A stretch of DNA of 64,000 nt from Dastarcus helophoroides. Lineage: Eukaryota; Arthropoda; Insecta; Coleoptera; Bothrideridae. Below, one piece after another: positions 48,241-61,230 of the stretch; position 1 is the first letter of the stretch, and the number at the start of each line of letters is the position of its first letter. The position numbers and the translations under genes are program-made. Location: positions 42,756,059 through 42,820,058 of the forward strand of contig CM053327.1 in NCBI GenBank assembly GCA_028583605.1, given 5' to 3'. The notes under the pieces were generated by a model. That model worked only from the letters and a program-made list of their open reading frames with translations. It was not told the origin of the DNA and made no database searches.

Positions 48241-50758
48241 TTGGGGGGGGATCAATCCTATTAGTTCCTTTAGTTCTTGAATTAGGGTTAAATCATGGGC
48301 TATAAACAAACTTAAGCCGCCTGTGACGTGTGTGTTGTATATTGAATATCGACGGCTGATCTACCGTATTAATATGTGGCTCAATTAATAAACGAGCAAT
48401 TTACAGAACTCATCGAATATTTACCAAAATACGCTTCCGTATTTTATGAAATGCAGCGCATAGTTTTCTACTTAATCGTTAATTTTGGAAATGTAAACTA
48501 ACCTTCTGCATGTACAGTAGTTATCCAATTGTTATCTTTGGTGGAGTAGTAATTGTTCCCATATCAACGGCCCATAAGTTATGGTGCTAGGGTCATTAAC
48601 TTTGGCGGTGTTTCAAAGGCGAACGTTTTAAATTGGAATATTTGGCGAATTTTGGGAAATGAAACCGGTAAAATTGATTCCGCTTTAAATAGTCTCGGGC
48701 AGAGACTAGTCTCTGGCTTTTAAATAAAATGAGAAAGCTCGTTTATTGAAAAATACGCCGGAATTTTCATTACCCACCCCGCTTTGTCAACAGATTAAAC
48801 GGAAAGTATTTGGGACAAAACCAATCGTAAATTACTTCCAAAAAGCTTTTATTGTTTAATTTGCTTATATCGCCGACTTATTTGTTTTGCATCCGACGCT
48901 GAAATTAAAAAATTTGCAACCTTTCGTTTATTTAAGGTTTCAGTGCTTTGGGGTATACTTCCGAAGTGAAAATAATAAAATTGGCAAATTAAGCGTGGCT
49001 TTCAGTAAATATTGCCAAGGTTCGTTTTCAAGTATTAATTAATGAGATGAAAAAAAAATTCGTATCAAGCTTAATTAGTTAATTAATTTTGAAGAGTAAT
49101 TATACCTGCACTTGATGCATTCCTTTCACGTTGCATGTTCTTTTCACTCTTTCTTTGGGCACATTTACTACTTTAACCTTGGGTGATTTCTCCTTCCTGC
49201 CTCTAATTAACCTTCTTCTTTCTTAAATACGTAACATTGTAAATATCTAATTTGTTTATTATTTTTTTTTTTTGTAATAATACCGGTAGATTAAGGTGTA
49301 TATATTTTGTATGATATCTGTAGATTAATTAATTTATTACCATTTTTTATTTTGTAGTTAGGTACAGTTTTTGTATAAATGTGATCTTAATAAAACATTT
49401 TTTACTTGCATGGTTATTTATTTACGTATTTAATTGTTGCCTGCTTGGTGGTGGCTAATAAGTTTACATTTCCAAGAATTTGAAGGTAATTTTTTTATAT
49501 GGCACTACATTTGGCAGGGAGAGGCAACTATGAAATTATATTGGGCGCTTCTCAAATACATAATCACGTTAAATAATCGCTTCATCCGTTTTAATCGACT
49601 TACTTGCTCTTTCTCCAAAATTATATGTGGTAGTGTCACATTTTTAGTGCCACTTTATTCGAACAGAAGATGACATGAATTAGGTTTTAAGGTTAAGGTT
49701 TTAAACTTATTTTATTGGATGGAAAGCCTACCAACAATATACCGAGTACAGAGATCGACATCGTAGTGTGTGTCTAGCTTTATCGTGAATGTGCTCTTTT
49801 CTATTTCGCTTTTACGTCGAAATTTATTACCAGAACATTTCGTTCTTAATGTCATCGGTTTTCATGTCTCTGGTTTTCATTTTATGCCACTCATAGATTC
49901 GACACTCATTCGCCAAACCCACAGTGGCGTGTCGTGACTATTATGAGTGGGGAAGCTGGAGATTACAATTTTGCTTTCAACCGATTACATTTGAATGCAT
50001 TAGCATTCAAAAAGTAATATTTCTTTTTATCCTGTTTCGATTGGTCGAAATTCGATTTAAATTCGGAATTTCGAAACAAAATTCAAATTTCAAGATGATC
50101 GAAACTTTGGAAAAAAATTAAAAATTTTAAATCTAAATCCAGATGTTTGTCCAAATTTATTTTCAAGAAATTCAGATTTTAAAATTCTCTGCTATGATAA
50201 TGAAAATTGTGAATTCGTCGTAACAGTTTATTTTTGAGATGTGCATCGTGTGAAATGAAAAGGTGGACTCCTTCCTCCTAATGTGACCTCGAACTTAACG
50301 TAATTTATTACATTGACTTATGACCCTAATTGGCGTTAGAGCTTTTGATGCTCGACGACATTATGTACTTGAAGTCGGATTATCCTATTTATCAGTTCTC
50401 CTGTATTATTGATGGTGTTTCAATAAAGCACCGTGTTCGCAGCGAGTGAGCTTTATTGTTAAATCTAGCATAAAATATGACATTATTGATCAATGAATCA
50501 AGCCTCGATAATTGTATTGATGGTCTCCGCTAAATGGACCCAGTTACCAAGTATCTGTTAGTGGTGATCGAGAGTAATGAGGTAAGGAAATCGTTAAACT
50601 TATATAATGTTGTTTATTAGTTACCTGGCTTGTTTGACAAGCGTAGACAATATTGTTAGATTGTCCACCTTGGGCTTTATTACGCCAACAAAATGAAGCT
50701 CTTTCCATTGTTATAGACAATGAAGGCTATTATGTGTAAATCCTTTCATGTGGAAGCA
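48241..50758. other. scrib intron, no gene seen
   Basis: About 2.5 kb of unique-looking intronic sequence. Frames at 49434-49673 and 49924-50121 have no recognisable domain. No promoter, RNA gene or repeat family could be supported. Confidence 0.45.
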
Positions 50759-50784
50759 GGCCCGTAACCAGGATTTTTTCTCGG

Positions 50785-50803
50785 GGGGGGGGGGGGGGGG
50801 GGA
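50785..50803 (+). repeat. poly-G run of about 19
   Basis: An uninterrupted run of G directly inside the left end of the candidate element. Its length is likely to vary and to be uncertain in assembly. Together with the C run at 54002-54012 it has G-quadruplex potential. Confidence 0.9.
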
Positions 50804-51169
50804 GGCTGCGATCCTTCTGCTAAAACTACCTAGTCCTTGTTTGCGTCTAGGTTAGAGCTAAGAAGCCACGGTCCAATACTACTTTACTATTAATATTATT
50901 ATTGTATACAAGTACACTAAAAAATACACTAAAACCAGAGTCCAACTCTTCTAACATTCTGACAAAGTAATTTAACAACGAGATTGCCTATTTATCCTAA
51001 TTTAATTTCTAAATAAAAACAGATGTGGGGTAAGATGATATTATTACTCGAAAGATGTTCCTTTTCTAAAATTTATCTTTGAAGTGTCTTCTGTAACTTG
51101 CACTCGTGTATGAAAAATGCCTATAGAAAGTGCTCTATTTAAAGACATAGTGTGAAGTCAGCTGGAGAA

Positions 51170-53750
51170 AAATCATCAATTTTTTTCAAATTTCGATTCA
51201 ATTCATAATTTTAACTTTTATCTCAAATTTAAAGTTTGCACCCGAACATTTAGAATTTGGATATTCTTTCTAAATTATGGAGGATTAAATGTTTTTAAGT
51301 TCAGGTTTCCTCTTAGCGTCCAATTCTTTTTCTAACTGGCAACAACTTCAATTCCTACGTTTTTTATTTTGGGCAATTTTGGGAATAATTGTTGCTATCT
51401 GAATTTGTAATGTCGAAATGCATTTGATTCTTCCGAATTTCGAAAAAAAGTTTTTGCTATAAAGTTATTTATCGTTTTTTTGTAAGTTTTACCTTCAATC
51501 TCAAAATTTCAACTTTTTTTGGAAATTTTCAATTTGAATTAGATTTTTTGCTAAATGCGAAGTATGTTAATACTTTTACTTTTTTTTTCTCCAAATTCAA
51601 AGTTTAAAATCTTGGTATTTACTTCAAACCCACAAATATTTTTTTAAACACCAATTCTTTCTAGAAACCTGAAAATTTCACCAAATTTTTGTGAAAAATG
51701 TCTGATATCGAAATTCTGAACTTAATCTTGAGTTTTTTGAATTTGGAATTTGTCTAGAAAAGTCTACATTTAAAGTGGACAAACTCGTTCTAGAAAAAGT
51801 TTAATTACGACGGTGGTTATACTTAAAAATAACCAGAATTCATTATTAAATATTTCCGAAAATATTAACATTTTTAAAAATTTTGAATTTCCGAACGAAA
51901 TTACGATATGTTAATTCTTAATGTGACCTGTTCGAACTCTAAATTTTTAGTTTTTTAAATTCGAAATTTTAGAAATAAATTGACATTTAGAATTACTCTC
52001 TAAATCCGAAGAAAAAAAGAAGCGATAATTTTTGAAAAAAAAAGGTTTGAAGTCAAAATTTTCTAAAAAAAAATTTCTCATTTCCAAAAGATAAAATCTA
52101 TTAACAAAAATTAATAACACTCAACATTTTGTCTTGAAACAAAATTTAAAAAATAAACTTTAATATTTCCCGAAACTTTTAGTGTTTTCTCAAAATGGCC
52201 AGGAGATTTTCTATAAATTCAATGTCTAGAAAGAAAGTCAAAATATTTTGAAGAAGTCTGAATTTTGAATTAGTGCTAATGTAAAAATTTTGAAAAATAA
52301 ACTAAAGTCATTAAGCTCATTTTTTAAAAAAAAATTCGGCTTTAATCTGGATATTTTTAAACTCGTGGTAAAAAGTCGTAAAAATTTTAGAAATCAAGTT
52401 TTTCTAAAAATATGAATTTAAAAGTGATTAAAAGTACAATAAATTCTTAATTACAGTTGAAATTTGATAACTAAGATAGAAATGTGATTAAAAGTACAAT
52501 AAACTCTTAATTAAAGTTGAAATTTGATAACTAAGATGGAAAGTTCAATATTTTTTTGGAAGTTTTCACTTGGAATTCGAATTTTGGAGAATTCGAATTT
52601 GCATCGAAATCGTAATCGAAATATAAACAAATCAACTTAATTCCAAAGAAGGTTTCACCCCTTTACCACATCGGCAATTAAATAAATAATTAATAAATCA
52701 ACTTAATGACAAAAAATTCGAAATTTTCTATTATAAAGTTAAAACTTTTTGAAAAAATTAAATATTTCGAATTAAGCTGATGGGTTAAAGTTATTAAAAA
52801 AATCCTGAATATTTCAACTTAAAAATGCTCAAGTTTTCTGTAAAACTCGAAATCTATAAAAGAATCGACATTTTAAACATTTTTTTAAAGTTCAATCGCC
52901 ATGTTAGAAAAATTATAGAAGAAATTCATAAAAATAACTTATTAAAAAATGTCTTCTTAAAATAATGGCTTATAAGATATTTTGATTTTTTAGTAAAGGA
53001 CCTAACATTCAAAATTTTATTCAAAAACCGAATTTAAAATTTAAATTTTTAAATTCCAAAACTGTAAAACTATTATTACAAAATTCAAGTTTTTCTCAAA
53101 ATTTGGTGATAAATCTCGAAAAATCGCTTGTATAAATTTCCAATTCTTCTCAAAATTTGAATTTTTTTTTCAAAATAGGGAGTTTAAGCTTGAAAAACTT
53201 GCAAATTCAACCTTATTTTAATAAAATTCAAAACATAATTTTTTAAATTCTAAAACTGTAAGACTATTATTACAAAATCCAAGATTTGCTCAAAAGTTAG
53301 TGTTAAATCTCGAAAAATCGCTTGTATAAATTTCTAGTCTTTCCCAAAATTTGTATTTTTTTCAAAATATGGAGTTAAGCTTGAAAAACTTGCAAATTCA
53401 ATATTATTTTAATAAAATTCAAAACGTAAGACTGAAATTTCAAATAAAAAAAAAGAAATTTCAAGAAAAGTTTAAATTTTCCTAGAAACGAAATCTCAGA
53501 TTTAAATGTCAAAATATTGGAAAAAAATCGAATGAGTTTAAGGTAAAAATTTCAAGATTTAGGGCGAAAATTCGAGAATGATCTCGAAATTTTAAGAACT
53601 TCTTCATTTGAAAATATTATACTCCTTCTGAATATCCTGAGTATAACTTAAAATCTATTATTTTTTAAAATTTCGACTGAGATATCAAAATGTTTTTTTG
53701 TTAATTGTGCGTTTTGACCTGTTAATGCCTTTTTTTAGAGTATTTTACCT
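51170..53750. repeat. strongly diverged AT-rich sequence with small tandem duplications
   Basis: AT-rich interior of the candidate G-tract element. It resembles the TTTCAAAATTT word family but is far more diverged. Two clear local duplications exist: a 60-bp unit with GATTAAAAGTACAATAAA at 52424 and 52484, and a unit of about 193 bp with AAAACTGTAAAACTATTATT-like sequence at about 53058 and 53250. Confidence 0.55.
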
Positions 53751-54036
53751 TTTTGGTGTCTTCTTGAGCTTTTCGTTTCTGCCTAATTTAACATTTTGCT
53801 CACCTTTTTACCTTACTTGATTGTGCTTAAAATCCGGTCTCTAATAATAAGAAATGGCGCCAAATTTGAAAGACAAAACATCCTTGCAATACGAAAACAA
53901 AATGATCCGTTAAAAATGGTTTTTAAAAAGGTCGCACATCTGGAAAGTTCAGTTCTGTCTAGTAGGAAGCCAAAAAATTTCGGGGGGCTGCAGCCTCCTA
54001 GCCCCCCCCCCTGGTTACGGACCCGTGGTGGAAGGT

Positions 54037-54645
54037 TTTTTGCAAATTGCAATACCAACAAGTAGGTTCTAAGTCATATTAATTATTCTTAGGGTTTCGT
54101 ATCTTAAAAAGGAAAAAGTAGAACCCTTATAATCTCACTTTAGTGTACGTCCGTCTGTCACGGAGAGGTTTTCCTCGAAAACTGTGTTACGTAAAAATTT
54201 AAAGTTTTACACACTGTTAGTTCTCGATGACCCACCAGCCAATGATTAGAAAAAGAAAATATTATACAATAAAATAGGGGGGCTAATTTGGTCTCCTAAA
54301 AATCAAGTTTTAGTTAATAAATCGTGTGAGGTATCACTTGAAAGAGCTATCGCTAAGAATTCCAAAGTATTTTTTTTTAAATAATTGCCTGTCCAATGGT
54401 CCTAAAAATACACATCAAAATGTTTATGAAATGACCATTCCCCCTCGATATTCTAGGTTTCTAAAAATAAAATTGGGAATTTACTAGGGTTAGTAGATAT
54501 TGGGTCATAGATTATCGGAAAAGTGCAGTTTTTTTCGATATCCTAATACTTGTTGAGGAAAAAAATACTTTAAGGAAAAATAGGGTGCATTCCCCCCATG
54601 TAGTAGTAATTTAAAAAAAAACTTGATTTAGTTGAAAGATAGAAT
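54037..54645. other. scrib intron, no gene seen
   Basis: Unique-looking AT-rich sequence between the candidate element and the satellite array. Confidence 0.45.
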
Positions 54646-54649
54646 GCAG

Positions 54650-57600
54650 ATCAAATTTGTCTTTTACATTATTTAATTTAGACGAATATTTTCGGAGTTA
54701 GCACTAGTTTATTAAACGCAACACAGTAATTGCGGTTGGAATCGAAACGAGCGCGATCCGAGGCGATCTCAAAAACTGTTTAGTCATCGACTTATTGCGA
54801 AGGAATGCTTTTTATCTGAGACATTATCTGCACAGTCACAAGTTCAATAAATATTGCGATTGATTGTAATTTTAGGAACAAAATAGATATTAAAAGAGAA
54901 GACTAATATAGAGAAGAGTTAAACAAATTGCGAAAAAAAGGGGGAAATTTTGAAGTAAAGGTTCAAATTTTGAGCAACAAAGGGTCTTTTAGGCTAAATG
55001 TATTTACGTTTGACTACATAAGTCAGTTTCGTTCCCATACTTTGTTTGATTTATCTGATTTAATTTTGAAATAAGATGTAAAAAGTCGAAATTGCGAAAA
55101 AAGGGAAATTTTAAAGTAAAGATGTAAATTTTGAGAAATAATGGTCTTTTCAAAATATTTTCATTTGACTAAATGAATCAGAGGGGCCTTTCTCTGTCCC
55201 TTATTTTGTCTGATTTATCTGATTTTGTTAATTAGTCTTTTATATTATTTGCTTTAGATGAATATTTTCAGAGTTAGCACTAGTTTATTAAACGCAACAC
55301 AGTAATTGCGGTTGGAATCGAAACGAGCGCGATCCGAGGCGATCTCAAAAACTCCTTAGTCATCGACTTATTGCCAATGAATGCTTTTTATCTGAGATAT
55401 TGTCAGCATAGTCACAAGTTCAATAAATATTGCGACTGATTGTAATTTTAGGAACAAAATAGATATTAAAAGAGAAGACTAATATAGAGAAGAGTTAAAC
55501 AAATTGTGAAAAAAAGGGGAAAATTTTGAAGTAAAGGTTTAAATTTTGAGCAATAAGGGGTCTTTTAGGCTAAATGTATTTACGTTTGACTACATAAGTC
55601 AGTCTCGGCCCCATACTTTGTTTGATTTACCTGATTTAATTTTGAAATAAGATGTAAACAGTCGAAATTGCGAAAAAAGGGAAATGTTCAAGTAAAGATG
55701 TAAATTTTGAGAAATAAATAGTATTTTCAAAATATTTTCATTTGACTACATGAATCAGAGGGGTCTTTCTCTGTCCCTTATTTTGTCTGATTTATCTGAT
55801 TTTGTTAATTTGTCTTTTATATTATTTGCTTTAGATGCATATTTTCAGAGTTAGCACTAGTTTATAAAACCCAACACAGTAATTGCGGTTGGAATCGAAA
55901 CGAGCGCGATCCGAGGCGATCTCAAAAACTGTTTAGTCATCGACTTATTGCGAAGGAATGCTTTTTATCTGAGACATTATCTGCACAGTCACAAGTTCAA
56001 TAAATATTGCGATTGATTGTAATTTTAGGAACAAAATAGATATTAAAAGAGAAGACTAATATAGAGAAGAGTTAAACAAATTGCGAAAAAAAGGGGGAAA
56101 TTTTGAAGTAAAGGTTCAAATTTTGAGCAACAAAGGGTCTTTTAGGCTAAATGTATTTACGTTTGACTACATAAGTCAGTCTCGGTCCCATACTTTGTTT
56201 GATTTATCTGATTTAATTTTGAAATAAGATGTAAACAGTCGAAATTGCGAAAAAAGGGAAATTTTCAAGTAAAGATGTAAATTTTGAGAAATAATGGTCT
56301 TTTCAAAATATTTTCGTTTGACTACATGAATCAGAGGGGCCTTTCTCTGTCCCTTATTTTGTCTGATTTATCTGATTTTGTTAATTTGTCTTTTACATTA
56401 TTTGCTTTAGATGAATATTTTCGGAGTTAGCATTAGTTTATTAAACGCAACACAGTAATTGCGGTTGGAATCGAAACGAGCGCGACCCGAGGCGATCTCA
56501 AAAACTCCTTAGTCATCGACTTATTGCCAATGAATGCTTTTTATTTGAGACAATATCAACACAGTCACAAGTTCAATAAATATTGCGACTGATTGTAATC
56601 TTAGAAACAAAATAGATATTAAAAGAGAAGACTAATATAGGGAAGAGTTAAACAAATTGCGAAAAAAAGGGAGAAATTTTGAAGTAAAGGTTCAAATTTT
56701 GAGCAATAAAGGGTCTTTTAGGCTAAATGTATTTACGTCTGACTACATAAATCAGTCTCGGTCCCATACTTTGTTTGATTTATCTGATTTAATTTTGAAA
56801 TAAGATGTAAACAGTCGAAATTGCGAAAAAAGGCAAATTTTAAAGTAAAGATGTAAATTTTGAGAAATAAATGGTCCTTTCAAAATATTTTCGTTTGACT
56901 ACATGAATCAGAGGGGTCTTTCTCTGTCCCTTATTTTGTCTGATTTATCTGATTTTGTTAATTTGTCTTTTATATTATTTACTTTAGATGAATATTTTCG
57001 GAGTTAGCACTAGTTTATTAAACGCAACACAGTAATTGCGGTTGGAATCGAAACGAGCGCGATCCGAGGCGATCTCAAAAACTCCTTAGTCATCGACTTA
57101 TTGCCAATGAATGCTTTTTATTTGAGACATTATCAGCACAGTCACAAGTTCAATAAATATTGCGATTGATTGTAATTTTAGAAACAAAATAGATATTACA
57201 AGAAAAGACTAATATAGAGAAGAGTTAAACAAATTGCAAAAAAGGGGGAAATTTTGAAGTAAAGGTTTAAATTTTGAGCAATAAGGGGTCTTTTAGGCTA
57301 AATGTATTTACGTTTGACTAGATAAGTCAGTCCCATACTTTCTTTGATTTATCTGATTTAATTTTGAAATAAGATGTAAAAAGTCGAAATTGCGAAAAAA
57401 GGCAAATTTTAAAGTAAAGATGTAAATTTTGAGAAATAATGGTCTTTTCAAAATATTTTCGTTTGACTACATGAATCAGAGGGGTCTTTCGCTGTCCCTT
57501 ATTTTGTTTGATTTATCTGATTTTGTTAATTTGTCTTTTATATTATTTGCTTCAGATGAATATTTTCGGAGTTAGCACTAGTTTATTAAACGCAACACAG

Positions 57601-60050
57601 TAATTGCGGTTGGAATCGAAACGAGCGCGATCCGAGGCGATCTCAAAAACTGTTTAGTTATCGACTTATTGCCAATGAATGCTTTTTATCTGAGATATTG
57701 TCAGCATAGTCACAAGTTCAATAAATATTGCGGTTGATTGTAATTTTAGGAACAAAATAGATATTAAAAGAGAAGACTAATATAGAGAAGAGTTAAACAA
57801 ATTGCGAAAAAAAGGGGGAAATTTTGAAGTAAAGGTTTAAATTTTGAGCAATAAGGGGTCTTTTAGGCTAAATGTATTTACGTCTGACTACATAAGTCAG
57901 TCTCGGTCCCATACTTTGTTTGATTTATCTGATTTAATTTTGAAATAAGATGTAAACAGTCGAAATTGCGAAAAAAGGGAAATTTTCAAGTAAAGATGTA
58001 AATTTTGAGAAATAATGGTCTTTTCAAAATATTTTCGTTTGACTACATGAATCAGAGGGGCCTTTCTCTGTCCCTTATTTTGTTTGATTTATCTGATTTT
58101 GTTAATTTGTCTTTTATATTATTTGCTTCAGATGAATATTTTCGGAGTTAGCACTAGTTTATTAAACGCAACACAGTAATTGCGGTTGGAATCGAAACGA
58201 GCGCGATCCGAGGCGATCTCAAAAACTCCTTAGTCACATCGACTTATTGCCAATGAATGCCTTTTATCTGAGACATTATCAGCACAGTCACAAGTTCAAT
58301 AAATATTGCGACTGATTGTAATTTTAGAAACAAAATAGATATTACAAGAAAAGACTAATGTAGAGAAGAGTTAAACAAATTGCAAAAAAAAAGGGGGAAA
58401 TTTTGGAGTAAAGATTTAAATTTTGAGCAATAAAGAGTCTTTTAGGCTAAATGTATTTACGTTTGACCACATAAGTCAGTCTCGGTCCCATATTTTGTTT
58501 GATTTATCTGATTTAATTTTGAAATAAGATGTAAAGAGTCGAAATTGCGAAAAAAGGGAAATTTTCAAGTAAAGATGTAAATTTTGAGAAATAATGGTCT
58601 TTTCCAAATATTTTCGTTTGACTACATGAATCAGAGGGGTCTTTCTCTGTCCCTTATTTTGTCTGATTTATCTGATTTTGTTAATTTGTCTTTTATATTA
58701 TTTGCTTTAGATGAATATTTTCGGAGTTAGCACTAGTTTATTAAACGCAACACAGTAATTGCGGTTGAAATCGAAACGAGCGCGATCCGAGGCGATCTCA
58801 AAAACTGTTTAGTCATCGACTTATTGCCAATGAATGCTTTTTATCTGAGATATTGTCAGCATAGTCACAAGTTCAATAAATGTTGCGGTTGATTGTAATT
58901 TTAGGAACAAAATAGATATTAAAAGAGAAGACTAATATAGAGAAGAGTTAAACAAATTGCGAAAAAAAGGGGGAAATTTTGGAGTAAAGGTTTAAATTTT
59001 GAGCAATAAAGGGTCTTTTAGGGTAAATGTATTTACGTTCGACTACAAAGTCAGTCTCGGTCCCATACTTTGTTTAATTTATCTGATTTAATTTTGAAAT
59101 AAGATGTAAAAAGTCGAAATTGCGAAAAAAGGGAAATGTTCAAGTAAAGATGTAAATTTTGAGAAATAAATGGTCCTTTCAAAATATTTTCGTTTGACTA
59201 CATGAATCAGAGGGGCCTTTCTCTGTCCCTTATTTTGTTTGATTTATCTGATTTTGTTAATTTGTCTTTTATATTATTTGCTTCAGATGAATATTTTCGG
59301 AGTTAGCACTAGTTTATTAAACGCAACACAGTAATTGCGGTTGGAATCGAAACGAGCGCGATCCGAGGCGATCTCAAAAACTCCTTAGTCATCGACTTAT
59401 TGCCAATGAATGCCTTTTATCTGAGACATTATCAGCATAGTCACAAGTTCAATAAATATTGCGACTGATTGTAATTTTAGGAACAAAATAGATATTAAAA
59501 GAGAAGACTAATATAGGGAAGAGTTAAACAAATTGCGAAAAAAAGGGGGACATTTTGAAGTAAAGGTTTAAATTTTGAGCAATAAGGGGTCTTTTAGGCT
59601 AAATGTATTTACGTTTGACTACATAAGTCAGTCTCGGTCCCATACTTTGTTTGATTTATCTGATCTAATTTTGAAATAAGATGTAAACAGTCGAAATTGC
59701 GAAAAAAGGGAAATTTTCAAGTAAAGATGTAAATTTTGAGAAATAATAGTCTTTTCAAAATATTTTCGTTTGACAACATGAATCAGAGGGGCCTTTCTCT
59801 GTCCCTTATTTTGTTTGATTTATCTGATTTTGTTAATTTGTCTTTTATATTATTTGCTTTAGATGAATATTTTCGGAGTTAGTACTAGTTTATTAAACGC
59901 AACACAGTAATTGCGGTTGGAATCGAAACGAGCGCGATCCGAGGCGATCTCAAAAACTCCTTAGTCATCGACTTATTGCCAATGAATGCTTTTTATCTGA
60001 GACATTATCAGCATAGTCACAGGTTCAATAAATATTGCGATTGATTGTAG
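54650..60050. repeat. ten-copy ~576-bp satellite array
   Basis: ACACAGTAATTGCGGTTGG occurs at 54721, 55297, 55874, 56450, 57027, 57595, 58171, 58750, 59326 and 59902, with spacings of 568-579 bp. The unit has a block of about 60 bp that is almost invariant (AACGCAACACAGTAATTGCG through GAGCGCGATCCGAGGCGATC). It also has two diverged half-units, one with AAGTAAAGGTTCAAATTTTG and GTTTGACTACATAAGTCAG, the other with AAGTAAAGATGTAAATTTTG and GACTACATGAATCAGAGG. Each unit is therefore itself an old internal duplication. Two subtypes mix along the array: AACTGTTTAGTCATCG (for example units 1 and 3) and AACTCCTTAGTCATCG. Confidence 0.95.
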
Positions 60051-60846
60051 AAAAAAGTGTATATTAGACAATTTTTTTATCAATTATAAGACAGTAAAAA
60101 TTGGATAAAATTTTTAATTCGTACATAATTAAAAATGCTAATTTGGTCTGTTGACTCTTCACTGTAGTAATTGATATGGAACCCCAATTGTGCGAGTGGG
60201 ACTCGCTTTTTTTTATCTCTAATTTAATTAAAAATTAAATTAAATTATTAAATTAAATTAAAAAAAATTAATTAAATAAAATCGTAATCTAATCTAAAAT
60301 GGGAAGACTTCAATATTTATCCGTTTATCGAGCTATTTTTTTAAATATCAAAGTCACATTCGCCATTGCTTTCCTCACACTTGCTCCAAGCTTGGGTGTC
60401 TGATTCAAACTAGTAATGGTTTTAGACAATCGATTATGTTTTAAGACCAAGAGTTTAATAAAACGTTTAAGAACCAACGGGTTAATAACGGTAAGGATGT
60501 ACAATGCAACTGGCCAGAAACATTAAGGATAACAGACACATGATGATAAATGAGAAAAAAAAGTAATTGCTTAACTGAGAAGGTATTGGTTTCACAATCA
60601 CACCACAGTCATACAAGCACAAATTAATCAAACGTAGAAAATTGAAGAGTTTTTCTTTAAATGGCTTCGTGCTCGTTAAACGAAGTTCATTAGAGCTTTT
60701 AAAAACAAATAATTATGCAGCAATTGTTTCTTCTGATAAGAACTGTTTAACTCAATCACCATTTTGGTTTCTGGTATCTCCAGTTTCAAGATTTCTGATT
60801 TTTACGGATCATCTTGTATAATATCTCTTCAACTTGTAATTATTAT
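60051..60846. other. scrib intron, no gene seen
   Basis: Unique-looking sequence with a short TTAAATTAAAT run near 60225-60270. No coding or RNA feature supported. Confidence 0.45.
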
Positions 60847-61230
60847 TGTTACGGGCTTATCCGTTCGAATGATTATTAACACGTGAATTGTAAATCACTT
60901 TATTTCCAAACTCAACTCGGAACACTGCAACTGAATAATTAACTCACTTATTGACTTCTAACTAACTCACCAACTGCACTGACGGACTGACTAACTGACC
61001 GACTAATTCGAGGGAAAGGCGACCGCCTTATATAGTTTTCGCTTCCGGCTTCTAGAAAAATACAGCAGATAAGGCTTAACGTTTGCCGAAATTTCTGGAA
61101 CGGTTATCTGTATTATCGCGGCCGCTTTCCCTTATCACATCTTTCTAGAAAATTTTCCTATGTCTGCAATTACATTTCGTTACATTATTTTCAACAATAT
61201 ACATCGATTTATTAGAGGAATTATGTAACA
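60847..61230 (-). mobile_element. solo LTR of a retrotransposon, 384 bp
   Basis: The segment begins TGTTACGGGC and ends ATTATGTAACA, so it has TG...CA ends with a 6-bp inverted TGTTAC/GTAACA. Read on the minus strand it has the internal order of an LTR: a TATATAAGG box (plus coordinates about 61028-61034), then about 124 bases to an AATAAA (60899-60904), then the 3' end CCCGTAACA. The flanking five bases, ATTAT (60842-60846) and ATCAT (61231-61235), look like a target duplication with one change. There is no internal coding region or second LTR nearby, so it is a solo LTR. A Ty3/gypsy origin is likely but not proven. Confidence 0.75.

Larger units (their letters stand above)
50759..54036. mobile_element. 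candidate 3.3-kb element with G-tract inverted ends
   Basis: The left end reads GGCCCGTAACCAGGATTTTT, TCTC, a run of about 19 G and GAGGCTGC. The right end, at about 53983-54036, reads GCAGCCTCCTAGCC, a run of C, then TGGTTACGGACCCG. CCGTAACCAGG, the G run and GGAGGCTGC are thus inverted at both ends. The interior is AT-rich and has no recognisable gene. It could be one element with G-rich inverted ends, or two independent insertions in opposite orientation. Confidence 0.5.

Noticed and set aside
53796..54065. Frames on both strands with Gly/Pro-rich parts
   Set aside because: They overlap the C-run terminus of the candidate element; no conserved domain is visible and both strands are open.
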